A stretch of 64,000 nt of DNA, from contig QCUL01000002.1 of the NCBI GenBank assembly GCA_003210755.1, positions 1 through 64,000 of the forward strand, written 5' to 3'. The stretch is from Synechococcus sp. AG-679-C18. Lineage in GTDB: Bacteria; Cyanobacteriota; Cyanobacteriia; PCC-6307; Cyanobiaceae. The notes beneath the pieces are model-generated. The model searched no databases and was not told the DNA's origin. It saw nothing but the letters and a program-made list of their open reading frames with translations. A program made the translations under genes and the position numbers. Of this stretch, positions 12,575-23,684 are shown piece after piece. Position 1 is the first letter of the stretch. Each line of letters opens with the position of its first letter.

Positions 12575-13684
12575 TCACGAAAGAACCGATTGCAGGCATC
12601 TCAACCAAACCTTGCGTGCAAACAAATTCAGATATCTTTCCCGTGCCTCAAGTCCCAGCTCCCTACGCAAATCAGGAGAGGTCGCCAACTGATTGAGAAC
12701 CATCAGAAGCTGATCAGGTTGTTGCGACCAGGACAAACCGGGCAGCTGTCCTACCCAGCCCATTCCAGAACGATGGTGCTGAAAAGCGAGTGAAGGCATT
12801 CCGGCCGCCATCGCCTCCAACTGCACGATGCCAAATGCTTCTGTAGAGCGATCCGAGGGAAGCACCAGTACATCTGCAGAGGCCAGTTGCTCGACCTTCG
12901 CCGCTTCATCCAAACGGCCTAAAAAGGTCACCGCAGCGTTCGCACCAAATAATTGACCACTGAGAGCTTCGAAGACAAGACGGCGAGGACCATCTCCCAC
13001 CACCGCCAAAGACCAAGGATCCTTCAAGGAGGAGAGCGCTTCCAACAGCCAATCCAATCGCTTGTAGCTATCGAGCCTGCCGATGAATAACACTCGTAAT
13101 GGCGTTGCCGTTATCGGTCGTGATGGCATCGCCAACAAGATCTTTTCTTGCTCTGCATTCAGACAACAGGGCAACACAGCAACACGAGCCTGCTGACAGC
13201 CACAACGAATCAACTCGGTCGCCACAACAGGGGATGTTGCAATGACTTTCGTCAAATGGGGAACCACACGAAGTGCCAACCACTGATACAAAGCAAACAG
13301 TTGACCCTTCGAGCCTGGCTCAGGAGCAACAAAGCAATGCCAATGTGCGAACACCGGCCGATCCGGTTTCAACAAACGGGCCAAGAGCAACACCAACAAC
13401 ACTCCTGGCGAAGGCAAGTGCCCGTAAAGAGGTCGAGAAGAACGCAATAAGCGCCACAACACTCGTGATGGCAATGGAAGCAACAAGCGACCGAAGGGTG
13501 AACACGTCGGCAAAACCCTTCGGAGGTAATCAACCTTCAAAGCATCGATTTCATCTTCACTACGAGATTGCGCATCAAAGCTGTAAACCGTCCCACCCCA
13601 TGCACTCGCCAATTCATGAGCCACCCTCTCCACTCCGCCGTAGCCGGGGGGCCATTCGCGCATCAGCTGAAAAGGAGATTCCAT
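12575..13684 (-). CDS. GT4-family glycosyltransferase
   Basis: Retaining glycosyltransferase of the GT4/GT-B class, 369 aa. The N-terminal acceptor domain begins LMREWPPGYGGVERVAHEL, with the glycine-rich loop. The C-terminal nucleotide-sugar domain has VLFIGRLDSYKRLDWLLEAL, VVGDGPRR and the E-x7-E element around EAFGIVQLEAMAAGMP. The donor sugar and acceptor are not readable. It lies just upstream of secA on the same strand; linkage to secA appears positional only. Confidence 0.9.
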   Translation of the reverse strand: MESPFQLMREWPPGYGGVERVAHELASAWGGTVYSFDAQSRSEDEIDALKVDYLRRVLPTCSPFGRLLLPLPSRVLWRLLRSSRPLYGHLPSPGVLLVLLLARLLKPDRPVFAHWHCFVAPEPGSKGQLFALYQWLALRVVPHLTKVIATSPVVATELIRCGCQQARVAVLPCCLNAEQEKILLAMPSRPITATPLRVLFIGRLDSYKRLDWLLEALSSLKDPWSLAVVGDGPRRLVFEALSGQLFGANAAVTFLGRLDEAAKVEQLASADVLVLPSDRSTEAFGIVQLEAMAAGMPSLAFQHHRSGMGWVGQLPGLSWSQQPDQLLMVLNQLATSPDLRRELGLEARERYLNLFARKVWLRCLQSVLS

Positions 13685-13791
13685 GACTCAGCAGCAGTCA
13701 CGAGATTGGATACTGTCCTTTCATCCTCTCAGCCGAGCTCAGTTCAACGGTCTCCTGCATGGGCCGATGATGAGGCTCTAAGCGATCCATC

Positions 13792-14247
13792 ATGGCCCGC
13801 ATCAAACTTGTGCAACATGCCGCCGGAGCACCTGGCCTGCGCTGGTTTGGGATCGGTCCAGATTTAAAACCAAGCCGAGGTCTGCTGAAATTGCGCCGTC
13901 TGCTTCACAAACACGCCTTCTGGGCCCAGCAGCGTGATCTGCCTCAACTGAAGGCGATGCTGGCTGGCAGCACCGTGGTGGTGAGCCTCTGGCGCGGCAA
14001 GCGAATGGTTGGATTCGGGAGAGCCACCAGCGATGGAATCCACCGTGCTGTGCTCTGGGATGTGGTCGTCGCAGGAGACCTTCAAGGCCGCGGTCTGGGA
14101 AGAAGGGTGGTGGAAGCGTTATTGAGCGCTAAAGCGATCCGCGACGCAGAACGCGTTTACTTAATGACCACAAACAGCTCTGGATTTTATCAACAGCTTG
14201 GGTTCCAAAGTGTTGACAAGCAACACCTTCTTGTCCGCAGGCAGTAA
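13792..14247 (+). CDS. GNAT-family N-acetyltransferase
   Basis: A 151-aa acetyl-CoA-dependent acyltransferase. The GNAT motif A is clear: LWDVVVAGDLQGRGLGRRVVEALL, with the Q/RxxGxG/A pyrophosphate loop, followed by motif B (MTTNSSGFYQQLGF). The substrate is unknown. It ends 10 bases from tRNA-Gly(GCC), which is on the opposite strand. Confidence 0.88.
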   Translation: MARIKLVQHAAGAPGLRWFGIGPDLKPSRGLLKLRRLLHKHAFWAQQRDLPQLKAMLAGSTVVVSLWRGKRMVGFGRATSDGIHRAVLWDVVVAGDLQGRGLGRRVVEALLSAKAIRDAERVYLMTTNSSGFYQQLGFQSVDKQHLLVRRQ

Positions 14248-14256
14248 TCAAGATCA

Positions 14257-14328
14257 AGCGGATGAAGAGATTCGAACTCTCGACCCTCTCCTTGGCAAGG
14301 AGATGCTCTACCACTGAGCTACATCCGC
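14257..14328 (-). tRNA. tRNA-Gly (GCC)
   Basis: Reading the minus strand gives a complete 72-base cloverleaf: acceptor stem GCGGATG paired with CATCCGC, D-arm AGCTCAGTGGTAGAGC, anticodon loop TTGCCAA with anticodon GCC, and T-arm with GTTCGAATC. The 3' CCA is not encoded. Confidence 0.97.
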
Positions 14329-14392
14329 AATGGCGTATTGAACAACACGTTCATCACGACTGAAGCAGCATGCAGCACAAGGGTGCCCTTGG

Positions 14393-14875
14393 TCAATGAC
14401 CAGGTAAAGCCTTCATGAGAGAAGCCATTTCCAAGGCTTCCAATCCATAGCTCCAGCCAAGATTACTTTTAATTCCTGCCCGCTCCAGCGCCTGTTGCAT
14501 CGTGTCGGTGGTCAACACACCAAAGATCACAGGGACGCCCGTATCACGCGCAACGGTGGCAATCCCTTTGCTCGCTTCCGCCACCACCACGTCGAAATGG
14601 GGCGTATCACCACGAATCACCGCCCCAAGAGTGATCACCACCTGATAGTGACCGCTTCGCGCAAGATTTTGGGCCACAAGGGGCAACTCAAACGATCCCG
14701 GCACCCAGGCCACATCGAGCTGGCTACTGTCCGCAGCGGTATCCACGCCATGACGGGAAAGACAATCCAAACAACCGCTCAGCAGCTTTGCTGTGACCAA
14801 ATCGTTGAAACGGGCCACAACAACAGCAATACGAACTTGGCCTAAATCAGTGAACCGTCCTTCAAAAGTGGCCAT
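14393..14875 (-). CDS. ribH: 6,7-dimethyl-8-ribityllumazine synthase
   Basis: Condenses the ribityl uracil intermediate with dihydroxybutanone phosphate in riboflavin synthesis; forms icosahedral or pentameric shells. The 160-aa product has [31 protein letters not shown] and [14 protein letters not shown], the last with the catalytic His, plus a C-terminal [16 protein letters not shown] segment. It is followed on the same strand by tRNA-Gly and preceded by psbZ 62 bases away. Confidence 0.97.
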   Translation of the reverse strand: MATFEGRFTDLGQVRIAVVVARFNDLVTAKLLSGCLDCLSRHGVDTAADSSQLDVAWVPGSFELPLVAQNLARSGHYQVVITLGAVIRGDTPHFDVVVAEASKGIATVARDTGVPVIFGVLTTDTMQQALERAGIKSNLGWSYGLEALEMASLMKALPGH

Positions 14876-14937
14876 AAAAAGGCTGGGGCAAGTACAACCA
14901 TGCTCCCATCAAGATGCACCACCGGCTGAAGACGTTG

Positions 14938-15126
14938 TCAGACCACGAAGTAGCTCACGCCCCAGTTGAGGAGCACGAGGCCTACCCAGGCGATTCCTCC
15001 GAGCAGAATTAGGCGGTTGGAGCGCCCGCTGTCCTCATTTGAGGCATACAGCACAGGAACCGCCACAATGAGGGCAAACGACATCACCACCAAGGCCAAA
15101 ACGGTGAGGGTGTTGAGGATCTGCAT
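14938..15126 (-). CDS. psbZ: Photosystem II protein PsbZ
   Basis: A 62-aa thylakoid membrane subunit of photosystem II that stabilises the PSII-light-harvesting interface. The length is exactly that of the family. Two membrane helices are seen ([21 protein letters not shown] and [20 protein letters not shown]) around the short loop [10 protein letters not shown]. It sits upstream of ribH on the same strand and is divergent from mutS. Confidence 0.95.
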   Translation of the reverse strand: MQILNTLTVLALVVMSFALIVAVPVLYASNEDSGRSNRLILLGGIAWVGLVLLNWGVSYFVV

Positions 15127-15266
15127 GGATTTTGAGCGACGCCCGGTCGGTGCAAAAGATTCTCACACGCACGCTGATCCCTCGTGCACCTTGGAATCAA
15201 GCTTCACAGCTTGTGGTGATCCATTGAAGTCATCCTGTGGTGTGAGTCTTACGATCCTTTCGTCGC

Positions 15267-18017
15267 TTGCCACCCGTGCCTCAATCGGACTTGGCCCTGC
15301 AGGGCGACCTTTTTGGGGATGCGGAACCGTCCAGCTCGATGTCGCCGACATCTCAGCAGGACCAAGCTGACTCCAATCAGTTGGATGACCTCGAGCTCAC
15401 GGAAGACGCCAAGCAGCGCCCACGGCTACGGAAACATTCAGAATTTTCAGTCGGCAGTCAAACCGAAGCAACAAAGACTGAAACCACCGCAAATGACAGC
15501 TGCGAAAACGACAGCAGCAACAACGATGACCTCCCGCCTTGGTCGCACCACAGCCAAGTGAAGCCCGATCAGCTCACACCGATGCTGCGCCACTACGTGG
15601 AATTAAAACTCGCTCATCCCGAACGGGTCTTGCTGTACAGGCTCGGTGACTTCTTTGAATGCTTTTTCGAAGACGCGATCACTCTCTCCCGGGAACTCGA
15701 GCTCACTCTCACCGGGAAAGAAGCTGGCAAAAAGATTGGACGGGTGCCGATGGCAGGGATCCCTCATCACGCCGCTGAGCGGTACTGCTCAGATCTGATT
15801 CAGCGTGGCTTCAGCGTGGCCTTGTGCGATCAGCTCGAGGCGGCCCCTGTTAGCGGCTCTGCCAAAGGAACCTTGTTGCGCCGCGACATCACTCGCGTGC
15901 TGACCCCCGGCACGGTCCTAGAGGAAGGCATGCTCAGTGCCCGCCGCAACAACTGGCTCGCGGCAGTGGTAGCTGAGCCAGCCCGCGGTCAGCAACCGTT
16001 CCGCTGGGGGCTGGCCTGCGCCGATGTGAGCACTGGAGAATTTGTCGTGCGTGAACAGGACAGCAGCGCCTCCCTATATCAAGAGTTGGCACGGCTCGAC
16101 CCAGCTGAGCTGATTCACCACAGCCAAGACAACGTTTCACCCACTTGGTGCCCAGAACGTGTGCAACGCTGCGAACTGAGCAACACCTCCTTCAGCCAAC
16201 CACAGGCCGAAGCACTGTTATTGGAGAGGTTCCACTTGCAGTCTCTGGACGGGTTGGGGCTGCAAAACGTTCCCCTAGCAATGCGCGCAGCCGGAGCGGT
16301 GCTGGCGTATCTAAGCGAGACCTGTCCTCTAGATGACGACGGCATCACGCCTCCGCCCTTGGAGCGACCGATCACCTGCTTCCCTGGCGACGCACTCGTG
16401 CTGGATGCCCAAACCCGCCGCAATCTCGAGCTGACAACGACGCAACGGGACAACCAGTTCCAGGGGTCATTGCTCTGGGCCATTGATCGCACCCTCACCG
16501 CCATGGGTGCTCGCTGTCTACGCCGCTGGATCGAAGCCCCATTGATGGAGACAGCCAACATTCAGAGCCGCCAACGAAACGTGAGCCATCTCGTGAGCGC
16601 AAGACCTTTGCGGCAAGCCTTACGCCGCCTGCTGCGTCCGATGGGTGACCTAGAACGTCTCGCTGGACGCGCCGGAGCTGGTCATGCCGGAGCTCGAGAT
16701 CTCGTGGCAATCGCCGACGGCTTGGAGCGACTCCCCCAGCTCGCTAATTTGATTGGGAACCAACTGAATGACGGCCCTGCTTGGCTCAAGGACGTACTAA
16801 ACCCAGATCCATGCCTATCAGCTCTGGCAGCGAGCATCCGCCATCAACTTGTTGACAGCCCACCGCTAAGCCTGAGCGAGGGCGGCCTCATCCACGATGG
16901 CGTTGAGCCCCTGTTGGATGGTTTACGCAATCAGCTCGATGACCAAGAACGCTGGCTGGCCGAACAAGAGCAGCTCGAACGGCAGCGCAGCAACAACAAC
17001 AACCTCAAGCTTCAATATCACCGCACCTTTGGTTATTTCTTATCGGTGAGCAGGGCCCGCTCCGGCACCGTGCCAGATCACTGGATCCGGCGCCAAACCC
17101 TGACCAATGAGGAACGCTTCATCACCCCAGACCTCAAAGCAAGAGAAGGGCAGATCTTTCAGATGCGTGCCCGTGCTGCGCAACGCGAATACGAACTGTT
17201 CTGCAAATTGCGATGTCAGGTGGGGGAAAACGCAGAAGCGATACGCCGTGCAGCGCGAGCCCTAGCAGGCCTTGATGCTTTGGCCAGCCTGGCTGAGACT
17301 GCCGCAACAGGAGGTTGGTGTGCTCCAGAGATCACGGCCGATCGCAGCCTGATCATTCAAAAGGGCCGTCATCCGGTGGTCGAGCAGCTGCTGGTGGAGA
17401 GTTCATTCACTCCGAATGACAGCGATTTGGGAACTGGCATCGATCTGGTGGTCTTGACCGGTCCAAATGCCAGCGGAAAAAGCTGCTACCTCCGCCAGAT
17501 CGGTTTAATTCAGCTGCTGGCCCAAACAGGGAGTTGGGTGCCAGCCCATTCGGCCAAGATCGGGATTGCCGATCGGATCTTCACTCGGGTCGGCGCCGTG
17601 GATGACCTCGCCGCTGGCCAATCCACCTTCATGGTGGAAATGGCAGAAACGGCCAACATCCTTCATCACGCCAGCGAACGATCACTCGTGCTCCTCGACG
17701 AAATTGGGCGAGGGACTGCCACGTTTGATGGCCTTTCCATTGCCTGGGCGGTAAGCGAACATCTAGCCGGCGATCTCCAAGCACGCACAGTCTTTGCAAC
17801 CCACTACCACGAGCTCAATGCCCTTGCAGGAGAGAGAGCCAATGTGGCCAACTGCCAAGTACTGGTGGAAGAAACAGGCAGCGATCTGGTGTTCTTGCAC
17901 CGAGTGGCTGCCGGCGGCGCCAGCCGCAGCTACGGAATTGAAGCCGCTCGATTGGCAGGGGTACCCCAACCCGTGGTCCAAAGAGCCCAGCAAATCCTCG
18001 ATCAGCTCGCCGCATGA
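15267..18017 (+). CDS. mutS: DNA mismatch repair protein MutS
   Basis: Recognises base mismatches and small loops and starts mismatch repair with MutL. The 916-aa product has the mismatch-binding motif ([14 protein letters not shown]), the core and clamp domains, and the ATPase with Walker [14 protein letters not shown] and Walker [21 protein letters not shown]. About 105 residues, rich in Ser, Thr, Asn, Gln and acidic residues, precede the mismatch domain; this tail is absent from standard bacterial MutS. Start is TTG 15267 or GTG 15276 (VPQSDLAL); no ATG fits. Confidence 0.96.
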   Translation: MPPVPQSDLALQGDLFGDAEPSSSMSPTSQQDQADSNQLDDLELTEDAKQRPRLRKHSEFSVGSQTEATKTETTANDSCENDSSNNDDLPPWSHHSQVKPDQLTPMLRHYVELKLAHPERVLLYRLGDFFECFFEDAITLSRELELTLTGKEAGKKIGRVPMAGIPHHAAERYCSDLIQRGFSVALCDQLEAAPVSGSAKGTLLRRDITRVLTPGTVLEEGMLSARRNNWLAAVVAEPARGQQPFRWGLACADVSTGEFVVREQDSSASLYQELARLDPAELIHHSQDNVSPTWCPERVQRCELSNTSFSQPQAEALLLERFHLQSLDGLGLQNVPLAMRAAGAVLAYLSETCPLDDDGITPPPLERPITCFPGDALVLDAQTRRNLELTTTQRDNQFQGSLLWAIDRTLTAMGARCLRRWIEAPLMETANIQSRQRNVSHLVSARPLRQALRRLLRPMGDLERLAGRAGAGHAGARDLVAIADGLERLPQLANLIGNQLNDGPAWLKDVLNPDPCLSALAASIRHQLVDSPPLSLSEGGLIHDGVEPLLDGLRNQLDDQERWLAEQEQLERQRSNNNNLKLQYHRTFGYFLSVSRARSGTVPDHWIRRQTLTNEERFITPDLKAREGQIFQMRARAAQREYELFCKLRCQVGENAEAIRRAARALAGLDALASLAETAATGGWCAPEITADRSLIIQKGRHPVVEQLLVESSFTPNDSDLGTGIDLVVLTGPNASGKSCYLRQIGLIQLLAQTGSWVPAHSAKIGIADRIFTRVGAVDDLAAGQSTFMVEMAETANILHHASERSLVLLDEIGRGTATFDGLSIAWAVSEHLAGDLQARTVFATHYHELNALAGERANVANCQVLVEETGSDLVFLHRVAAGGASRSYGIEAARLAGVPQPVVQRAQQILDQLAA

Positions 18018-18664
18018 CGCAGCAAGGCATTCACCGCCGCTGCAACCAACCCTGCGCCACCACGGGTTCCTTCCAATCGAATTTGATCCAAGCTCGTCGC
18101 TGCCAAGCGACGCTTGCTTTCAGGAACTCCCACAAACCCCACTGGCATGCCGATCACCAGGCTTGGCGATTTTGCCCCGGTATCGAGCTGATCCAGAAGT
18201 TGCTCCAAAGCCGTAGGAGCGCTGCCAATCAGCACCACAGGGCAAGGTTTGCCTCCTGCCTCGGATGCCTTGACCAGATCTGACCAAGCGCGAGCCATCG
18301 CCGCCGCCGATCGAGTTGATCCTTGTGGCGACTGACCTGGGGCCCAATCGAGCAAGCAGCGCACCTCGTTATCCAAAGTGCGCATTGCCATTGGCCGAAC
18401 CGCTGCCGCAGCCATCGCGGTGTCCGTGAGGATCACAGCTCCTTCACTTAAAGACTGAATTCCGGCTTCACAAGCACCAGGACTGAATCGCAGCAAACTC
18501 GTTAGCGAAAGATCACCACTGCTGTGCACAAGCCTCTCTAAAACTTGTTGCTGCAAGGGGTCCAGATGGGTGTCTCCCAAAAGAGCACGAATGCGACGGA
18601 TGCTTTCGCTGAAGATCGGATGATCAGTGTTCAGAGGATCGAGGCGCGATTCCGGCATCATCAA
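18002..18664 (-). CDS. cbiC: Precorrin-8X / cobalt-precorrin-8 methylmutase
   Basis: Moves a methyl group from C11 to C12 in corrin ring synthesis (CobH/CbiC family), giving hydrogenobyrinate or cobyrinate. The 220-aa product carries the family segments [49 protein letters not shown] and [18 protein letters not shown]. It is convergent with mutS (16-base overlap) and divergent from holA, with start regions close together. cbiD lies 40 kb away in this window. Confidence 0.95.
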   Translation of the reverse strand: MMMPESRLDPLNTDHPIFSESIRRIRALLGDTHLDPLQQQVLERLVHSSGDLSLTSLLRFSPGACEAGIQSLSEGAVILTDTAMAAAAVRPMAMRTLDNEVRCLLDWAPGQSPQGSTRSAAAMARAWSDLVKASEAGGKPCPVVLIGSAPTALEQLLDQLDTGAKSPSLVIGMPVGFVGVPESKRRLAATSLDQIRLEGTRGGAGLVAAAVNALLRHAAS

Positions 18665-18700
18665 CGCACATCAGATCTCTGTCCGCTCTCTCCCTCCGCC

Positions 18701-19681
18701 ATGCCCATTCATCTTCTCTGGGGTGATGACAGTGCTGCCCGTGATCGTGCCGTCGCAGCCCTGATCGAAGACGCCATTGATCCCAATTGGAGCAGTATCA
18801 ACCTCAGCCGACTCGATGGCAGAGAAGGCGGCCAGGCCCTGCAGGCCCTGGAAGAAGCACGAACCCCACCCTTTGGCGCGGGGATGAGAGTGGTGCTGCT
18901 TCAACGCTCACCGTTCTGCAACGCCTGCCCAAGCGAACTTGCCGATCGCTTTGAATCCGCCCTTGAGCTAATCCCAGAAAGCACGCAACTGGTGTTGACC
19001 AATCCAGCCAAACCAGATGGACGCTTGCGCACCACGAAGGCTTTGCAGAAACGGGTGAAACAGGGATTCGCTTGCGAACAAAAGTTCCAACTTCCAGCGA
19101 TCTGGGATGGAGCCGGCCAACGGCAACTGGTGGAGCGAACAGCGGCAGATCTCAACGTGAACATTGAATCGGATGCCGTTTCAGCCCTTGTCGATGCCAT
19201 TGGCAGTGACAGCGCACGCCTGAGCATGGAGCTACAAAAACTGGCGCTTCATGCCGAAAGCAACGGGCAGGATCGCATCAGCGCAGAAGCGGTTCAGTCC
19301 CTGATTGATGGCCAGGCCACCAATGCTCTAGCCGTAGGTGATGCCTTATTAGACGGAGATGCTGGCAGTGCAATTGGTCTTCTTGATGCCCTAATCGATG
19401 CGGGAGAACCAGCACTGCGCATCGTCGCCACGCTCACAGGACAACTCCGAGGTTGGCTGTGGGTTTTGCTTCTGGAACAACAAGGAGAGCGTGATGTTGG
19501 CGTGATCGCCAAAGCCGCTGGTATCGGTAATCCCAAACGTATCTACGTGATGCGCAAACAATTACAAGGACGCACACCTCAGCGTTGCCTCAAGTTGCTT
19601 GGACGATTGTTGAACGTTGAAGCAGCTCTTAAACGCGGAGCTCAACCTCGTGATGCTTTCCGCGATGGACTACTTGGCTGA
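18701..19681 (+). CDS. holA: DNA polymerase III subunit delta
   Basis: Delta subunit of the clamp loader, which opens the sliding clamp. The 326-aa product starts at ATG 18701 (MPIHLLWGDDSAARD); the frame is open back to 18545, but that part overlaps cbiC. The N-terminal region has the degenerate AAA+ fold, with LSRLDGREGGQALQALEEA and RVVLLQRSPFC. The C-terminal helical collar includes ALAVGDALLDGDAGSAI, and GIGNPKRIYVMRKQ follows. It is followed 49 bases later by lysC. Confidence 0.88.
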   Translation: MPIHLLWGDDSAARDRAVAALIEDAIDPNWSSINLSRLDGREGGQALQALEEARTPPFGAGMRVVLLQRSPFCNACPSELADRFESALELIPESTQLVLTNPAKPDGRLRTTKALQKRVKQGFACEQKFQLPAIWDGAGQRQLVERTAADLNVNIESDAVSALVDAIGSDSARLSMELQKLALHAESNGQDRISAEAVQSLIDGQATNALAVGDALLDGDAGSAIGLLDALIDAGEPALRIVATLTGQLRGWLWVLLLEQQGERDVGVIAKAAGIGNPKRIYVMRKQLQGRTPQRCLKLLGRLLNVEAALKRGAQPRDAFRDGLLG

Positions 19682-19730
19682 GATCTTTCCAGTTGAACTG
19701 GAATAATCAAGTTTCAACTGAACCGCGTTG

Positions 19731-21533
19731 ATGGCCCTGCTGGTGCAGAAGTTCGGTGGGACATCCGTCGGCAGCGTTGAACGACTGCAGGCTGTCGCCC
19801 GACGCATTGCCGCTTGCAAGGAAGACGGCAACGACTTAGTGATTGTGGTGTCGGCAATGGGTCACACCACCGATGAACTCACCGCCAAGGCAAACGCCAT
19901 CAGCTCTGCTCCCCCGCAGCGTGAGATGGACATGCTGCTTTCTACCGGCGAACAAGTCTCGATTGCGTTGCTGTCCATGGCCTTGCACGAGTTAGGGGTA
20001 CCTGCCGTTTCGATGACCGGCGCCCAGGTGGGAATCGTGACCGAATCCGCCCATGGCAGGGCCCGAATCCTTGATGTGCGGACCGACCGACTACTCGCCC
20101 GGCTCGCAGAAGGCCAAGTGGTTGTGGTGGCTGGCTTCCAGGGCACCAGCCTCAGCAGGGGCGGGACCGCCGAAATCACCACCCTTGGCAGGGGCGGATC
20201 CGACACCTCCGCTGTCGCCTTAGCGGCAGCCCTGGGGGCCGATGGCTGCGAGATCTTCACCGACGTACCAGGGGTGCTCACCACTGATCCGCGCAAGGTG
20301 GCTAACGCACAGCTGATGCCGCAAGTGAGCTGCGATGAAATGCTCGAATTGGCCAGCCTTGGTGCAGCAGTGCTCCACCCACGGGCCGTAGAGATCGCTC
20401 GCAACTACGGAGTCAACATGATGGTTCGCTCCAGCTGGAGCGACGAACCAGGCACCACGCTCACCAGTCGCGATGCCAGACCGGTCGGCCGCAACGGACT
20501 GGAACTTGGTCGCCCCGTTGACGGCGTGGAACTGATTGAAGATCAAGCAGTTCTTGCCCTTTCTCTCGTACCCGATCAGCCAGGGGTCGCAGCCAGACTC
20601 TTCGAAAGCCTCTCCGAAGGTGATGTGAACGTGGATCTGATCATTCAGGCCACCCATGAGGGCAGCAGTAACGACATCACGTTCACGGTGGCGGAAGCGG
20701 ATCTCGAGCAAGCCCGCAACATCTGCACCACCATGGTTGAAAGCCTTGGTGGAAACCTCAGCGCAGACGGTGGAATGAGCAAGTTGAGCATCAGGGGCGC
20801 CGGAATCATGGGCCGCCCCGGCATCGCTGCTGGGCTCTTCGACACACTTTCAAGAGAGGGAATCAACGTTCGCCTGATCGCCACCAGCGAAGTGAAGGTG
20901 AGCTGCGTCGTAGAGGCATCAATGGGCAGCAAGGCCTTGCAAGCCGCTCTGCAAGCGTTTGAACTCAGCGCAGAGCAACAACACATCAACCCTCCAGCTA
21001 GCGGAGAAGGAGAGCCCGAGGTGAGAGGCGTGGCTCTCGATCGTGATCAGGCACAGTTAAGTGTGCGCCACGTCCCAGACAGGCCTGGCACGGCAGGTTC
21101 TCTGTGCTCCGCTCTGGCCGATGCAGGCATCAGCCTTGATGCAATCGTTCAGTCCGAACGACAGCACGCCGATGGCAGTCGTGACATCAGCTTCATCGTG
21201 AAACGTGAGGATCGCGCAGCCTCTGATCAAGCACTAGCGCCGCTCCTTGCCCAGTGGCCTGGCGCCGTTCTGGAAGATGGACCAGCGATTGCCCGTGTCA
21301 GCGCAATCGGTGCAGGGATGCCTGCCACCGCCGGTACAGCAGGTCGCATGTTCCGATTTCTCGCCGAAGTTGGTGTGAACATTGAACTGATTGCAACCAG
21401 TGAGATTCGCACCAGTTGTGTAGTGGCCGAAAGTGATGGCATTAAAGCCCTTCAAGCTGTTCACGCAGGCTTTCAATTAGGTGGTGCTGAATGCCATCAA
21501 GCTCAAGGAACGGAATCACCGTTAGGGAGCTGA
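19731..21533 (+). CDS. lysC: Aspartate kinase with four ACT domains
   Basis: Phosphorylates aspartate, the entry step to lysine, threonine and methionine. The 600-aa product starts with the kinase motif VQKFGGTSVG and has TTLGRGGSDTSAVALAAAL; the catalytic domain ends near residue 250. The C-terminal half carries four ACT-type repeats in two pairs: VPDQPGVAARLFESL, GAGIMGRPGIAAGLFDTL, VPDRPGTAGSLCSAL and GAGMPATAGTAGRMFRFL. Two ACT pairs are typical of cyanobacterial aspartokinase and bind lysine/threonine for feedback control. asd and dapA are in this window at 29-31 kb. Confidence 0.96.
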   Translation: MALLVQKFGGTSVGSVERLQAVARRIAACKEDGNDLVIVVSAMGHTTDELTAKANAISSAPPQREMDMLLSTGEQVSIALLSMALHELGVPAVSMTGAQVGIVTESAHGRARILDVRTDRLLARLAEGQVVVVAGFQGTSLSRGGTAEITTLGRGGSDTSAVALAAALGADGCEIFTDVPGVLTTDPRKVANAQLMPQVSCDEMLELASLGAAVLHPRAVEIARNYGVNMMVRSSWSDEPGTTLTSRDARPVGRNGLELGRPVDGVELIEDQAVLALSLVPDQPGVAARLFESLSEGDVNVDLIIQATHEGSSNDITFTVAEADLEQARNICTTMVESLGGNLSADGGMSKLSIRGAGIMGRPGIAAGLFDTLSREGINVRLIATSEVKVSCVVEASMGSKALQAALQAFELSAEQQHINPPASGEGEPEVRGVALDRDQAQLSVRHVPDRPGTAGSLCSALADAGISLDAIVQSERQHADGSRDISFIVKREDRAASDQALAPLLAQWPGAVLEDGPAIARVSAIGAGMPATAGTAGRMFRFLAEVGVNIELIATSEIRTSCVVAESDGIKALQAVHAGFQLGGAECHQAQGTESPLGS

Positions 21534-23573
21534 TTACCGACTGCTCCCAACTAACTTTTGCCGCAATTTTTTAATGCGGTCTCGAAGATTTGCAGCCTCC
21601 TCGAAGTCAAGCTTCTTGGCTGACTCTTTCATCTTCATCTCCAACTGATCGATGAGCTCTGGCAAGGCATCTAGAGCCATGCCATCGCTATCTTCTTCTA
21701 AAGCTTGCACAGCTTTACCAGCTACTTTCACCAAGTCAGCATCCGAACCATCGGACTTGAGTTTTCGCGATAACTCCAGAAAACTAAGAATCGAGTTGCT
21801 GGCTTTCTTGCCAGCGGGTGTGGGCACGATGCCATGTTTCTCGTTGTAGGTGTGCTGGATCTTGCGCCGACGATCAGTTTCCTCGATCGCCTTCGCCATC
21901 GACTCAGTCATATTCTCGGCGTAGAGCAGTGCCTTCCCCTCCACGTGACGCGCTGCACGACCTATCGTCTGGATTAGTGAACGTTGAGCCCTGAGAAATC
22001 CTTCTTTATCAGCATCAAGAATTGCCACCAATGAAACCTCTGGCAAATCAAGGCCTTCCCGCAATAAATTAACTCCAACGAGAACGTCATACTCACCAAG
22101 CCGAAGATCTTGAATAATCTCGATCCGCTCAATTGAGTGGATCTCAGAGTGCAAATAGCGCACACGCACTTTATTTTCTGCCAAGTAATCAGTTAAATCC
22201 TCGGCCATCCGCTTCGTAAGCGTCGTTACTAATACCCGTTGGTTCTTTGAAGCACGATCGCGAATCTCACCCAAGAGATCATCAACTTGTCCAGTGGTTG
22301 GTCGCACTTCCACAATCGGATCAAGCACACCCGTGGGGCGAATCACCTGTTCAGCAACTTGACCATCACTGACCTCCATCTCCCAATTACCAGGGGTGGC
22401 ACTGACAAACACTGTCTGGTGGGCCTTACTCCAAAACTCCTCTGATTTAAGTGGCCTGTTATCAGCAGCGCTTGGCAAACGGAATCCATGATCAATAAGT
22501 ACTTTTTTCCGAGCCTGATCGCCGTTATACATCGCCAACAACTGCGAGCAAGTCACGTGGCTTTCATCCACAATTAATAACCAATCGTCAGGGAAATAAT
22601 CAATCAGGCATTCGGGTGCTGATCCAGGCTCACGTCCAGCCAAGTGGCGTGCATAATTCTCTACGCCATTGCAGTATCCAATCTGCTGCAACATTTCCAG
22701 GTCATACATTGCGCGTTGTTCAAGACGTTGAGCCTCAAGCAGTTTGCCCTCTCCATTAAGAAACTCGAGGCGGTCCTTAAGTTCTGCGCGAATCTCCTTC
22801 ACAGCATCATTAAGGCGCTCTTTGGGGGTCACAAAGTGCTTAGCCGGATAGATACTGATTGCCTCCAAACTTTGAAGGATTTCTCCTGTGGTTGGATCCA
22901 CATAGCGGATCGCTTCAACCTCATCACCAAACAACTCAACTCTCACGAGTCGATCGTCGTAGGCAGGTCCGATTTCAAGAACATCGCCTTTTACACGAAA
23001 ACGTCCACGGCCCGCCTCTGTATCATTTCTGTTGTATTGATTATTTACTAATTCACGCAAGGAACCTCGCAAATCAAGGTTTTCACCCACCTTGAACGGC
23101 ACAGCCGCCTTGAGATACTCGCTGGGAATTCCTAGACCGTAAATGCAGCTAATTGAAGCCACAACAATCACATCACGGCGCTCAAAAAGTGATCGCGTTG
23201 CCGAATGTCGAAGCATATCAATCTCTTCATTGATTGACGCTGTTTTGGCGATATAAGTATCACTTACTGGAACATACGCTTCTGGTTGATAATAATCGTA
23301 GTAAGAGATGAAATACTCAACAGCATTGTGCGGGAAAAACTCCCTCAGCTCATTGCAAAGCTGAGCCGCCAATGTCTTGTTGTGAGCTAACACCAATGCT
23401 GGACGCCCCGTTTGGGCAATCACGTTGGCCATCGTGAACGTTTTACCCGTCCCCGTTGCACCCAAAAGAGTTTGATAACGCTCTCCGCCGTTTACACCCT
23501 CCACCAACTTGGCGATTGCGGTGGGCTGATCCCCTTTGGGTGTGTAAGGCGCCGATAGCTCGTAGGCAGGCAT
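21534..23573 (-). CDS. uvrB: Excinuclease ABC subunit B
   Basis: Damage-verification helicase of nucleotide excision repair. The 679-aa product starts [17 protein letters not shown] at 23573. It has Walker [14 protein letters not shown], the beta-hairpin region ([12 protein letters not shown]), SILFERR-like [10 protein letters not shown], and [17 protein letters not shown]. Helicase motifs [15 protein letters not shown] and QTIGRAARH follow, with the C-terminal UVR motif [27 protein letters not shown]. The stop is adjacent to the lysC stop on the opposite strand (no gap). Confidence 0.98.
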   Translation of the reverse strand: MPAYELSAPYTPKGDQPTAIAKLVEGVNGGERYQTLLGATGTGKTFTMANVIAQTGRPALVLAHNKTLAAQLCNELREFFPHNAVEYFISYYDYYQPEAYVPVSDTYIAKTASINEEIDMLRHSATRSLFERRDVIVVASISCIYGLGIPSEYLKAAVPFKVGENLDLRGSLRELVNNQYNRNDTEAGRGRFRVKGDVLEIGPAYDDRLVRVELFGDEVEAIRYVDPTTGEILQSLEAISIYPAKHFVTPKERLNDAVKEIRAELKDRLEFLNGEGKLLEAQRLEQRAMYDLEMLQQIGYCNGVENYARHLAGREPGSAPECLIDYFPDDWLLIVDESHVTCSQLLAMYNGDQARKKVLIDHGFRLPSAADNRPLKSEEFWSKAHQTVFVSATPGNWEMEVSDGQVAEQVIRPTGVLDPIVEVRPTTGQVDDLLGEIRDRASKNQRVLVTTLTKRMAEDLTDYLAENKVRVRYLHSEIHSIERIEIIQDLRLGEYDVLVGVNLLREGLDLPEVSLVAILDADKEGFLRAQRSLIQTIGRAARHVEGKALLYAENMTESMAKAIEETDRRRKIQHTYNEKHGIVPTPAGKKASNSILSFLELSRKLKSDGSDADLVKVAGKAVQALEEDSDGMALDALPELIDQLEMKMKESAKKLDFEEAANLRDRIKKLRQKLVGSSR

Positions 23574-23684
23574 GGTCAGGGGGCGTCGCGCCTGTTTAAG
23601 GCCATTCAGGCTACGGCGATTCCCAAGACATCGGGGTACAAGTAGCGGCTCCAGACAACTAGTACGGAACAAAACATCAGGGCT

